Assembly (NCBI GenBank): GCA_910587795.1
Contig: CAJUNH010000004.1
Coordinates: 62,001-126,000, forward strand
Length of the DNA: 64,000 bases
Origin: an uncultured Christensenellaceae bacterium
GTDB lineage: Bacteria; Bacillota; Clostridia; Christensenellales; CAG-314
Reading direction: 5' to 3'
In this document: positions 1 to 7,382 of the stretch, in pieces
Layout of the letters: the number at the start of each line of letters is the position of its first letter
Position numbering within the stretch: position 1 is the first letter of the stretch
Program-made: the position numbers and the translations under genes
The notes under the pieces: model-generated
Told to the model about the DNA's origin: nothing
The model's database searches: none
Seen by the model: the letters and a program-made list of their open reading frames with translations, nothing else

Positions 1-558
1 TTAATAACAATGGGAATGTTGGAAAGATTAAACGGTAATGATAAAGGAGATGCAATAGTATCTGTTCGCGGTTATGAACCTATTTGGACTGTGTTTACTC
101 CGTCGTATGAGTTGCAAGACGTTTACTTCGCCGCAGGTAAAGCAGACATAAGCAAACGCGAAGCAAGGTTGTTTGAAAAACGCGACTATGTATTCGATAT
201 ACTCGGCGGTACGCAAATAACTGAAGAAGAAAGGCAGTTGGATTTGATAGAGCAAATGGAACAGGAACAATTAGCCGAAGAAAAGAAAACTCAATATAGC
301 GTTGACGAGTTGGACAAGCGGTGGAAAGCAAAGGTTAATGAAATACACAAGCAAGTTCTTATTGCTGCCGAAGCCCTTATTGAAGAACACGCAATCGCGC
401 TTGTCAAAGCAAAGATGGAAGATAAATTAACGCTTATAAATTTGTATATTAACAATTACGATTTAAGCGTACAACAAAGATTACAGAAGTTGGCTAAGTA
501 TCTCGAAGGAGAATTGCCCAAACTGTTAGATTTTCAAGAACAAGCAAAAAATAGATAA
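1..558 (+). CDS. VirD4/TraG-type conjugative coupling protein, C-terminal part
   Basis: The frame is already open at base 1, so only the C-terminal ~185 residues are present; the first ATG (base 10) is internal. The segment with GDAIVSVRGYEPIWT and FTPSYEL resembles the end of the ATPase core of VirD4/TraG coupling proteins of Gram-positive conjugative elements. These proteins sit at the membrane and hand the relaxase-DNA complex to the type IV channel. A charged, coiled-coil-like tail rich in E, Q and K follows. The next gene starts 17 bases downstream and VirB2, VirB6 and VirB4-like genes follow, which supports the call. The Walker motifs would lie outside the window. Confidence 0.72.
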   Translation, partial: LITMGMLERLNGNDKGDAIVSVRGYEPIWTVFTPSYELQDVYFAAGKADISKREARLFEKRDYVFDILGGTQITEEERQLDLIEQMEQEQLAEEKKTQYSVDELDKRWKAKVNEIHKQVLIAAEALIEEHAIALVKAKMEDKLTLINLYINNYDLSVQQRLQKLAKYLEGELPKLLDFQEQAKNR

Positions 559-575
559 AAGGAGAAAAAGAAAAA

Positions 576-2081
576 ATGACGAGAACAACTAAATCTACTC
601 TTGTAGCATTGGCATTGTTGGCAATGCTATTTTTATTGACATTTGTGTGTATGGGACTGACGTCGGCAAGCGCCGCAACGGAATGTCAACACGAATATAC
701 GCAAACGGTAATTGAACCCACTTGTGAATTGCGAGGATATATAGAGTATAGATGCGAACTATGCGGAGAAATAATGCAAGACAATTTCACTGAGCCTAAG
801 GGACATGACTATAAAGTACAAAATGTTTCGGCTACTTGTACAAACGCATCGTACACACTGTACGTTTGCAACGACTGTGGCTATTCATATACCGAATCAA
901 CAAGCGGCGCAATCGGACACGATTTTAGAGATGTAGAAGTACCTGCGACTTGCACGCATAAAGGTTTCACCTTGCACTTTTGTACCGTATGCGGTTACGA
1001 ATATGCAGATAATTATGTTGACGAATACAAGCACAATTACGAAGAAGAAGTAATAGCGCCGGATTGTCATAATCAAGGATATACGAAACACACATGTACA
1101 ATTTGTAACGACGTTTATTTCGACAACTACATTGACGCATTGGGACACGATTGGGAAACATCCGTTGTAGAACCTACATGCTTGGGCGCAGGACATACAA
1201 CATATTATTGTTTAACTTGCGGCGAAAGCTACATTGCCGACCATACGTTGCCGTATGGACACACATATACCGAAACTGTTAATGAAGCAACGTGCGTATC
1301 TTACGGTTTTACCGACCACGTTTGTAACGATTGCGGAGATAGATTTGTTACGGACTATGTAGCACCTAAAGGACACAAGTTTTTAGACATTGGAGTAGTC
1401 GCAACGCCGGATAGTCTCGGTTACACCAGACACATTTGCGTTAATTGTAATTATAGTTATTTGACTGACTTTGTAACAAGCGGAGATGACGGTTACATTA
1501 CACCTGAACAACCCATGCCCGAAATCCATCAACACGAATACATTTGGGATGTCGCTGATGACGCGGAAACGATGAGCATATACGTTATACGCGTTTGTGA
1601 ATGCGGCGAATTGAATAACACTTACCTTACTGCGTACTTTACCGATGAGGACGGTGTTGTAACCGAACAAATGTATATTGGAAATAGAATAGATTACTCG
1701 GAAATGTATGGAGTAATAAACGTAAGGATTTGCGACGAAAACGGTGTGGAGCGTGGAATTTTGTCTGTAACTGCAAACGAAAAAATAGTAGAACCCATTG
1801 AACCGATAGAACCTACAACTCCTATAATCCCCGATGAACCTAGTGACCCCGAAACACCTGATGAGCCAAGTGAACCGAATGTACCCGACGAACCAAAGCA
1901 AGAAGAACCCAACGAGCCGAGCAATACTGATACTCCTAATACCGATATGGACAATAACGACAAAGCTACTAACGTAACTGCGATTGTCTTAATGGTAGTG
2001 TTTATCGTCGTAGTAGTTGGCGGTATTGTTGGACTTATTGTCTACAAAAAGATTAAGAACAAGAAAAACGGAGGTAAATAA
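576..2081 (+). CDS. Secreted Cys-rich repeat surface protein with C-terminal membrane anchor
   Basis: This is a 501-residue protein. A signal peptide (residues 1-33, ending SASAA) is followed by about seven ~38-residue repeats built on a TC, then a C-x-x-C(G) pair, then GH(D/T)(Y/F). Each unit offers three Cys and one His, so a small zinc-ribbon-like or disulphide fold is plausible; the seventh unit has lost its first Cys. After a spacer comes a Pro/Glu-rich stalk of EPIEP, PDEPSDPE-type units (about 405-460), one membrane helix and a lysine-rich tail. It lies between the coupling protein and the pilin-like gene, so I infer a donor-surface protein used in mating contact. A start SD (aaggaga) lies just upstream. 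Its enzymatic role, if any, is unknown. Confidence 0.7.
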   Translation: MTRTTKSTLVALALLAMLFLLTFVCMGLTSASAATECQHEYTQTVIEPTCELRGYIEYRCELCGEIMQDNFTEPKGHDYKVQNVSATCTNASYTLYVCNDCGYSYTESTSGAIGHDFRDVEVPATCTHKGFTLHFCTVCGYEYADNYVDEYKHNYEEEVIAPDCHNQGYTKHTCTICNDVYFDNYIDALGHDWETSVVEPTCLGAGHTTYYCLTCGESYIADHTLPYGHTYTETVNEATCVSYGFTDHVCNDCGDRFVTDYVAPKGHKFLDIGVVATPDSLGYTRHICVNCNYSYLTDFVTSGDDGYITPEQPMPEIHQHEYIWDVADDAETMSIYVIRVCECGELNNTYLTAYFTDEDGVVTEQMYIGNRIDYSEMYGVINVRICDENGVERGILSVTANEKIVEPIEPIEPTTPIIPDEPSDPETPDEPSEPNVPDEPKQEEPNEPSNTDTPNTDMDNNDKATNVTAIVLMVVFIVVVVGGIVGLIVYKKIKNKKNGGK

Positions 2082-2084
2082 TAG

Positions 2085-2399
2085 ATGTACTTAAAAATGT
2101 TGGCGGATGCTGCGGCAGATAAAGGCTTAAACGGAAGCCTTGCGGAAATAGTGGAAAAACTGAAATCCTTAATGGACAGTTTTTGGATTTATATTGTAAT
2201 TGCTCTTGCCGCGGTAGTCGCAGTATGGGGCGCGTATATAGGTATTAAGATTGCAATCGCGCATCGTAATGAAGAAAAAGTAAACGCAAGAGATATGGTT
2301 AAAAACCTAATTATAGGTATAGTCATAATCTTTGTTGTAGCAATGGGTGCGCCGTTACTCATAAACGGTTTGTCCGCTTGGGTGGGAACAGGCGTGTAA
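2085..2399 (+). CDS. VirB2/TrbC-like pilin subunit
   Basis: A 104-residue protein with a short amphipathic N-terminus and two hydrophobic helices (about 35-58 and 72-96) separated by a charged loop containing IAIAHRNEEK. This is the layout of VirB2/TrbC pilins of type IV secretion systems. It starts three bases after the surface-protein stop, with a gaggt ribosome site. The helix-loop-helix segment is clearly similar to the last ~80 residues of the 7372-9276 product (both have IG..IAIAH.NE.K and P.LI.G..A.V). The family call rests on topology and position; the homology between the two genes is read directly. Confidence 0.68.
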   Translation: MYLKMLADAAADKGLNGSLAEIVEKLKSLMDSFWIYIVIALAAVVAVWGAYIGIKIAIAHRNEEKVNARDMVKNLIIGIVIIFVVAMGAPLLINGLSAWVGTGV

Positions 2400-2427
2400 A
2401 AAAACACTCGCAATTATGCGAGTGTTA
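2398..2427 (-). terminator. Hairpin terminator, best on the minus strand
   Basis: A perfect 10-bp stem (2403-2412 with 2417-2426) has a 4-base loop. Read on the minus strand it is followed by a T run, so it terminates the reverse-strand cargo genes. On the plus strand it has no T run and may only partly stop the conjugation transcript. Confidence 0.72.
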
Positions 2428-2441
2428 AGTAGTAGGCATTT

Positions 2442-2666
2442 TTATTCAATCGTGCCACCAAATCTTTTGCAAAGAGTGGTGAGATTGTTGACGGAATCGG
2501 TAATGGATAAAAGGTGTTCGGCATCATAGCAATCTTTCAAAAAGGCAATGCCGCCGTATCTTTTGAGATAAAGATATGATTGCTTGTATGACAACTTATG
2601 CGTATAAGCAAATTCGCTGATACAAGCGACAGTGTAGGATATTCGGTTTTGTATTTCGCGATTCAT
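2442..2666 (-). CDS. Small DUF3791-like protein
   Basis: A 74-residue helical protein. The pattern YLYLKRYGGIAFLKDCYDAEH followed by a segment ending in a hydrophobic helix resembles DUF3791, small proteins often found next to toxin-like or mobile genes. It is the last gene of the reverse-strand block placed between the pilin and the VirB6-like gene and is followed by a strong minus-strand terminator. It lies 65 bases from the PIN gene, so it may be co-transcribed with it. Function unknown; the family assignment is by eye and moderate. Confidence 0.5.
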   Translation of the reverse strand: MNREIQNRISYTVACISEFAYTHKLSYKQSYLYLKRYGGIAFLKDCYDAEHLLSITDSVNNLTTLCKRFGGTIE

Positions 2667-2731
2667 ATCTTTATTCCATTACTGTATTATTACTTAAAGA
2701 ATTTTTGCGGTTGATTGTACCGCATTACGTT

Positions 2732-3154
2732 TTAAGATTGACTTTTTTTAATTATTTCTATCATTTCGTGAGGGGTGACAATAAAAGACTTTACAGGGTA
2801 GTGTTTCAAATTGCCTGTAACAAGATAGGCGTTTTCTTTGTCTTGCGCAGCCATTACAACTTCATAGAAGACTGCGTCATCGGGATCAGGAAAAACTTCA
2901 TTTGTCGGTTGTGCATTTAAATGAATGGCGCGTTTGGGAAGTTCGGTAATTAGTTTAGCAACGGAGGCTTCGGGAAATCCGAATTTTTTGCGTAATAATA
3001 CTTCGCCGTACTCACTAAGTATATCACCGTTAATTAGAGGCGTAATACAACCTTCTAGAGCTTCCCTAACGACTTGCCATGGCATTGAGCCTTCTTTTAG
3101 CATTGCGGAAACCAATACATTTGTATCTATTACTGCGTAAAATTTCATACTCAA
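2732..3154 (-). CDS. PIN-domain ribonuclease toxin
   Basis: A 140-residue protein of the 'putative toxin-antitoxin toxin, PIN family' type. The N-terminal strand YAVIDTNVLVSAM carries the first metal-binding Asp and the Asn of PIN folds. The middle acidic cluster PDPDDAVFYEV and the C-terminal VTGNLKHYP match the remaining active-site regions. PIN toxins cleave RNA using Mg2+. Its start codon overlaps the stop of the RelB/DinJ-like antitoxin gene by four bases (ATGA), the usual coupled toxin-antitoxin arrangement. Pairing of PIN with a RelB-type rather than VapB-type partner is a common hybrid. Confidence 0.85.
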   Translation of the reverse strand: MSMKFYAVIDTNVLVSAMLKEGSMPWQVVREALEGCITPLINGDILSEYGEVLLRKKFGFPEASVAKLITELPKRAIHLNAQPTNEVFPDPDDAVFYEVVMAAQDKENAYLVTGNLKHYPVKSFIVTPHEMIEIIKKSQS

Positions 3155-3447
3155 TCCGCCTTACGAGTTTTTCTGCTTGCCGCTATTTCCGCATTTATGT
3201 CGTCGAGCGACATATCTGAAATGCCCGATTTAACCGCTTGAGTATTCATTTCTTTAATTGCTTGCAACGCAAAAGCGGGATTATATTCTTTATCCAATGT
3301 CATTGAAAATGGTATGCCGTTTTCCATAACGGTGCGCTTTAAAAACATTCGTACCGCTGTAGATAAGTCGATGCCTAGTTTTTCAAAAATAGCGGTAGCT
3401 TCTAACTTTAAGTCGTCTTCAACTCTAAATTGAACAGTAGATGCCAT
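3151..3447 (-). CDS. RelB/DinJ-family antitoxin
   Basis: A 98-residue protein. The N-terminus MASTVQFRVEDDLK, followed by AIFEKLGIDLSTAVRMFLKR, is the ribbon-helix-helix fold of RelB/DinJ antitoxins; IPFSM is the usual sequence just after it. The acidic C-terminus should wrap the toxin. I chose the ATG at 3447 rather than an in-frame upstream start because a tctcct (AGGAGA on the minus strand) lies 7 bases away. A consensus promoter and a near-perfect inverted repeat lie just upstream, so autoregulation is likely. It is coupled to the PIN gene by a 4-base overlap. Confidence 0.88.
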   Translation of the reverse strand: MASTVQFRVEDDLKLEATAIFEKLGIDLSTAVRMFLKRTVMENGIPFSMTLDKEYNPAFALQAIKEMNTQAVKSGISDMSLDDINAEIAASRKTRKAD

Positions 3448-3471
3448 TATTATGTCTCCTTTTTTAGTATT

Positions 3472-3519
3472 ATGTAGTAATTGTATTGCAATTATACTAC
3501 ATTGTATGACAAAAGTCAA
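3472..3519 (-). promoter_or_regulatory. Toxin-antitoxin promoter with operator-like inverted repeat
   Basis: On the minus strand TTGACT (3514-3519) and TATAAT (3491-3496) are separated by exactly 17 bases. An imperfect inverted repeat with arms atgtagtaatt and aattatactacat spans 3472-3503 and covers the -10 box. This is where a RelB-type antitoxin or toxin-antitoxin complex would bind to repress its own operon. Confidence 0.75.
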
Positions 3520-3561
3520 TAAAAATCTTAAAACGCTTATATAAATTTAATAGGAGGTAAG

Positions 3562-4740
3562 ATGTTAATTTTTTTGCAAGAATTTTGCTTGCAATTATTC
3601 TTATGGTTGTTACAGCTTATAGACGGATTGATGGAAATCTTTTCGGCAATAGCAGGTGTAACAAACGTAAATTATCACGGACAATCCGTGAACATTATTG
3701 AGTTCCTTGCAGGTAATTCGACAGTAGGCACAATTTTTTGGTGCATATTTATTTTGGCGGTGGGCTTAACTTGTATCTTTACAATAGTGGGCTTAGTTAA
3801 AAATATGATTGCGAATAACCGAAACATTTCTACCATTGTAGGCAAATTCTTTTTGGCATTACTCGGTACAATGGCAATGCTTGCCGTTGTATTCTTAGGT
3901 ATACTGATTGCCAATTCATTGCTGCAATTAGTGGCAAAGATATTTCAAATAGGAAATAGTTCTAAACTATCCAATGCGTTATTTAACTCTTGCGTCGGTA
4001 ATTGGGAAAACGGTTACAACATTAACAAGGTAGACATAACGTCTTTGTCTGTAAGAGATATATTCGGCGGTTACAATGCGGCACTGTTTGGAATATGGCC
4101 TTCTAGTTGGAAAAACAACGGAATGGTAAATCCGAATACGTTTATGTATTTGCCGGCATTGATTGCAAGTATAGCAGTGGGCATAGCGTTAATAGTGGCA
4201 ACGCTTAATCTTGCAAAAAGAGTATATGAAATAATCTTTATGTATTTTTGTATGCCCGTATCTATGTCAACTTTGCCTTTGGATGACGGAGCAAGGTTTA
4301 AAAATTGGCGCGAGCAGTTCGTAACTAAGATTATTCTTGCCTACGGCGCGGTACTGTCAGTAAACGTGTTTGTGCTTTTGTTACCGTTGATTCAGCAAAT
4401 GAGTATACCGAGTATTGGAAGTTTCGGTAATGCCATATTTACAATCTTTATGATTGTCGGCGGTGCAATGGTGATACCTGCAGGACAAACTTTGTTTGCA
4501 AGGCTTTTCGGTGCTGCCGACGATATGCATGCGGGCGGCGGTTGGTTGAGAAGTGCGTACTACGGTGGAAGAATGGTAGGAGCAATGACGATAGGACTTG
4601 CTGCAAAGGGAATAAAAGGAATTACGCATATAGCAAGGAGAAAACGTGAAAGTAGCAATAATAACGATTCGTCGGGAGATGACGAAAAGTATTCGGAAGA
4701 AAGCGATGATACAGAATCGTCGGAAGGAGGTGGCGAGTGA
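3562..4740 (+). CDS. VirB6/TrbL-like polytopic conjugation channel protein
   Basis: A 392-residue protein with an ATG behind a consensus aggaggt. It has about six membrane segments: the N-terminus, ~58-80, ~97-125, ~195-220, ~255-275 and ~290-315. A polar, acidic cytoplasmic tail ends in DDEKYSEESDDTESSEGGGE. Large polytopic proteins directly before VirB4 in Gram-positive conjugative elements are VirB6/TrbL-like channel subunits; similar proteins of mycoplasma elements are known as the Mbov_0396 family. The stop overlaps the VirB4 start by four bases. I cannot align it firmly by eye, so the call rests on topology and neighbours. Confidence 0.65.
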   Translation: MLIFLQEFCLQLFLWLLQLIDGLMEIFSAIAGVTNVNYHGQSVNIIEFLAGNSTVGTIFWCIFILAVGLTCIFTIVGLVKNMIANNRNISTIVGKFFLALLGTMAMLAVVFLGILIANSLLQLVAKIFQIGNSSKLSNALFNSCVGNWENGYNINKVDITSLSVRDIFGGYNAALFGIWPSSWKNNGMVNPNTFMYLPALIASIAVGIALIVATLNLAKRVYEIIFMYFCMPVSMSTLPLDDGARFKNWREQFVTKIILAYGAVLSVNVFVLLLPLIQQMSIPSIGSFGNAIFTIFMIVGGAMVIPAGQTLFARLFGAADDMHAGGGWLRSAYYGGRMVGAMTIGLAAKGIKGITHIARRKRESSNNNDSSGDDEKYSEESDDTESSEGGGE

Positions 4741-7382
4741 GAATAATACCTAAAAAGATAAAGGTAAAAAATACAGTGTGGAAATGCTACTCAATGATTG
4801 ACGTAATAGTAGCGCTTATTGTATTCGCAGTTATCTTTGCTGCAATAACAGCGGGAAATTGGATTGTCGCGTTAATATTAGGACTGTTGGCAGTAGGAAT
4901 GTTTATGCCTACGCCTGACGGTATTTTTTATACTTGTGTTTATGAGAATATACGTTTTTTATTTTCTAAAAAGAAATACACAAAAGGCTCAAAGAATGTC
5001 AAGACGGACGTTGATGTTATTGTGGACTTAAAAGAAATTAAAGAGAGCGGTTTGCTTGTTTACAAAGGCGGTATGTTTGGACGTGTAATTAAGGTAGGAC
5101 AAAAGAACTTCGGTATCGAGGACGTTGTGCAACAAAACTTAGACATTAACTACTTTGCGAATGCGTTAAAACAATTAGACCAAAATCAATGCGCGGATAT
5201 TGTAAAGATAGACCGTCCCGTAAATTTAGACGGATTTGCAAGCGAGTTATTTGACCGCATATCCGCTGTCAATGCAAGCAACGAAGAAAGTGGAATTAAA
5301 AAGATAAAGGAAAGTATCCTACGAGAACGTATTGACAGAATAGACCGTTTAAATAATATTCGCAAACAGTATTTGTCGGATTATTACATAGTGGTTTATG
5401 GAAGAAACGAGTTAGACATTGAAAACACTGCGGTAAACGTAGCAAGCGAAATTGGAAAGTGCGGACTCAATACGCAACTGCTTGAAATGAAAGAAACGGC
5501 GGTTTTCGTCAAGTACAGTTATTCGCGGAATTTTGACGAACGTGAGATTAAAAACTTAGATAAGGACGATTTGTTGGAATGGGTAAAGCCCAAAGAGATC
5601 ACTTTTCACGCAAATAGATATGAGATTGACGGAACGCAAGCTTCGGTGTTGGCAGTATCGGAATACCCATTAAGAGTTAAGAACGCTTGGGGAGCGGAAC
5701 TGTTTAATATTCCAAATACAAAAGTTGTCCTGCATGTTAAACCCGTAGATAAGTTCAAGGCAATTCGACGTATTGATAGATGTATAGGCGAAATGGAAAC
5801 AAAGCAAATAATTACGGACAAGGCAAGCGAAGCGAATAGTGCGGAAACGCATCGGGCTACTATGGACGAGTTGTTAAACGCTTTGCAAACGGAAAATGAA
5901 AGTTTGTTTGACGTTACATTGACCGTGACAGCCTACAACTATGCAGATAAAGATAACTACAAAAAGAATGCTCGTCGCGCTATGCTCACGGGCAATTTTA
6001 GACCTTCGACATTGTACGGATTACAAATTGACGGTTTCAAGTCGGCAAATATTTCGCCCGTATCTTTGTTGAAGAATATGGAACGCGGAATAAATAGTTC
6101 GAGCCTTGCAGCCACGTTTCCGTTTGTACGCACATTTGTAATGGACGATGGCGGAATAATGTTGGGCGAGAATAACAAGAACGGTTATCCGTTTATTTTT
6201 AATATATGGAAACGCGGCAACTTGTACCAAAATTCAAACGGTATGATAATAGGCAAATCGGGAAGCGGCAAATCTTTCTTTTTGAAAAATCTAATATTGA
6301 ACGAGTGGGCAAACGGTACAAGGGTAATAGTGCTTGACCCTGAAGCGGAATATTTGGCATTGACAAGAAATCTGTACGGCAACGTCATTAACGTCGGTAA
6401 CGCAAGGGAAGGCAGAATAAACCCGTTTCATATTTACAAGATTTTGACTGAGGACGGAACGCCGGCGGACAGTAGAGTTACGTTTAACACGCATTTAAAG
6501 ATGTTGGAGAGTTTCTACAAGATTGTGCTTGCGGACGCGCCGTTGGACGTAATAGAACTAATAAACAACTTGACTGTGGAAACGTACAACAATATGGGTA
6601 TTAACGAAAATACTGATTGTTCAAACTTTCCGGCGGATTACTTTCCCGTTTTCTCGGACTTGTTGGAAACATTGCAAAGCAAAGATAAATCCAAGATGGA
6701 CGAACTGACGTTAAGAGATATGCGAACGGCGGAATTGTATTTACAAAAATTTGTAACGGGCAGGTACTCGGATATTTGGAACGCGCCTAGTACGTTAAAG
6801 GTAAACGCAAATCTTATTGATTTTGATTTTCAATCCCTGTTTGCTAATAAGAACAACGTCGTTGCAAACGCGCAAATGTTGTTGGTTTTCCGTTTCATAG
6901 AGCAAGAAGTTATTAATGCAAGGGAACGCAATAAGAACGGAGCAAATTTGAGAACGCTAATAATAGCGGACGAAGCGCACTTGTACATAGACCCGAAGTT
7001 TCCTATTGCGTTGGACTTTTTCTATTCGATGAGTAAAAGAATAAGAAAGTACAACGGAAGTTTCATACCCGCCACGCAGAACATAGCGGATTGGAATGCC
7101 AACGAGGAATTGAGAGGCAAGACTAGCGCAATAATTAAGAACAGTCAGTATACCTTTATATTTAAGTTGTCAGCGCCGGACATGAAAGACGTGTTGGACG
7201 TTTACAAAACGGGCGACAGTTTTAATGAGGAGGAGCAGCGGCAAATAATATCTGCGGTTACGGGGCAAGCATTTTTTGTGGGTTCGACGGAGTTGCGCGC
7301 ATCAGTAAGAATACAAGCGGGGAATACGGCAATGAATTTGTTTAGCGAAGAACAAACGGAGGAGGACGAAAGTGACAGTTAA
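4737..7382 (+). CDS. virB4: VirB4-type conjugation ATPase with N-terminal VirB3/PrgI-like segment
   Basis: An 881-residue protein starting at a GTG with ggaggtgg upstream. Residues ~20-65 form two membrane helices of the PrgI/VirB3 type, so VirB3 and VirB4 appear fused. A VirB4 N-domain follows, then Walker A GKSGSGKS (about residue 505) and Walker B LRTLIIADEAHLYID (about 740), with a later conserved TQN (in IPATQNIADW). VirB4 powers assembly of the channel and pilus from the cytoplasmic face. Length is close to other Gram-positive VirB4 proteins. It overlaps both neighbours (4 and 11 bases), showing tight translational coupling. Confidence 0.93.
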   Translation: MRIIPKKIKVKNTVWKCYSMIDVIVALIVFAVIFAAITAGNWIVALILGLLAVGMFMPTPDGIFYTCVYENIRFLFSKKKYTKGSKNVKTDVDVIVDLKEIKESGLLVYKGGMFGRVIKVGQKNFGIEDVVQQNLDINYFANALKQLDQNQCADIVKIDRPVNLDGFASELFDRISAVNASNEESGIKKIKESILRERIDRIDRLNNIRKQYLSDYYIVVYGRNELDIENTAVNVASEIGKCGLNTQLLEMKETAVFVKYSYSRNFDEREIKNLDKDDLLEWVKPKEITFHANRYEIDGTQASVLAVSEYPLRVKNAWGAELFNIPNTKVVLHVKPVDKFKAIRRIDRCIGEMETKQIITDKASEANSAETHRATMDELLNALQTENESLFDVTLTVTAYNYADKDNYKKNARRAMLTGNFRPSTLYGLQIDGFKSANISPVSLLKNMERGINSSSLAATFPFVRTFVMDDGGIMLGENNKNGYPFIFNIWKRGNLYQNSNGMIIGKSGSGKSFFLKNLILNEWANGTRVIVLDPEAEYLALTRNLYGNVINVGNAREGRINPFHIYKILTEDGTPADSRVTFNTHLKMLESFYKIVLADAPLDVIELINNLTVETYNNMGINENTDCSNFPADYFPVFSDLLETLQSKDKSKMDELTLRDMRTAELYLQKFVTGRYSDIWNAPSTLKVNANLIDFDFQSLFANKNNVVANAQMLLVFRFIEQEVINARERNKNGANLRTLIIADEAHLYIDPKFPIALDFFYSMSKRIRKYNGSFIPATQNIADWNANEELRGKTSAIIKNSQYTFIFKLSAPDMKDVLDVYKTGDSFNEEEQRQIISAVTGQAFFVGSTELRASVRIQAGNTAMNLFSEEQTEEDESDS

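Noticed and set aside
1790..1930. Short-period DNA repeat
   Set aside because: It encodes the Pro/Glu stalk of the surface protein and is explained by that coding sequence.
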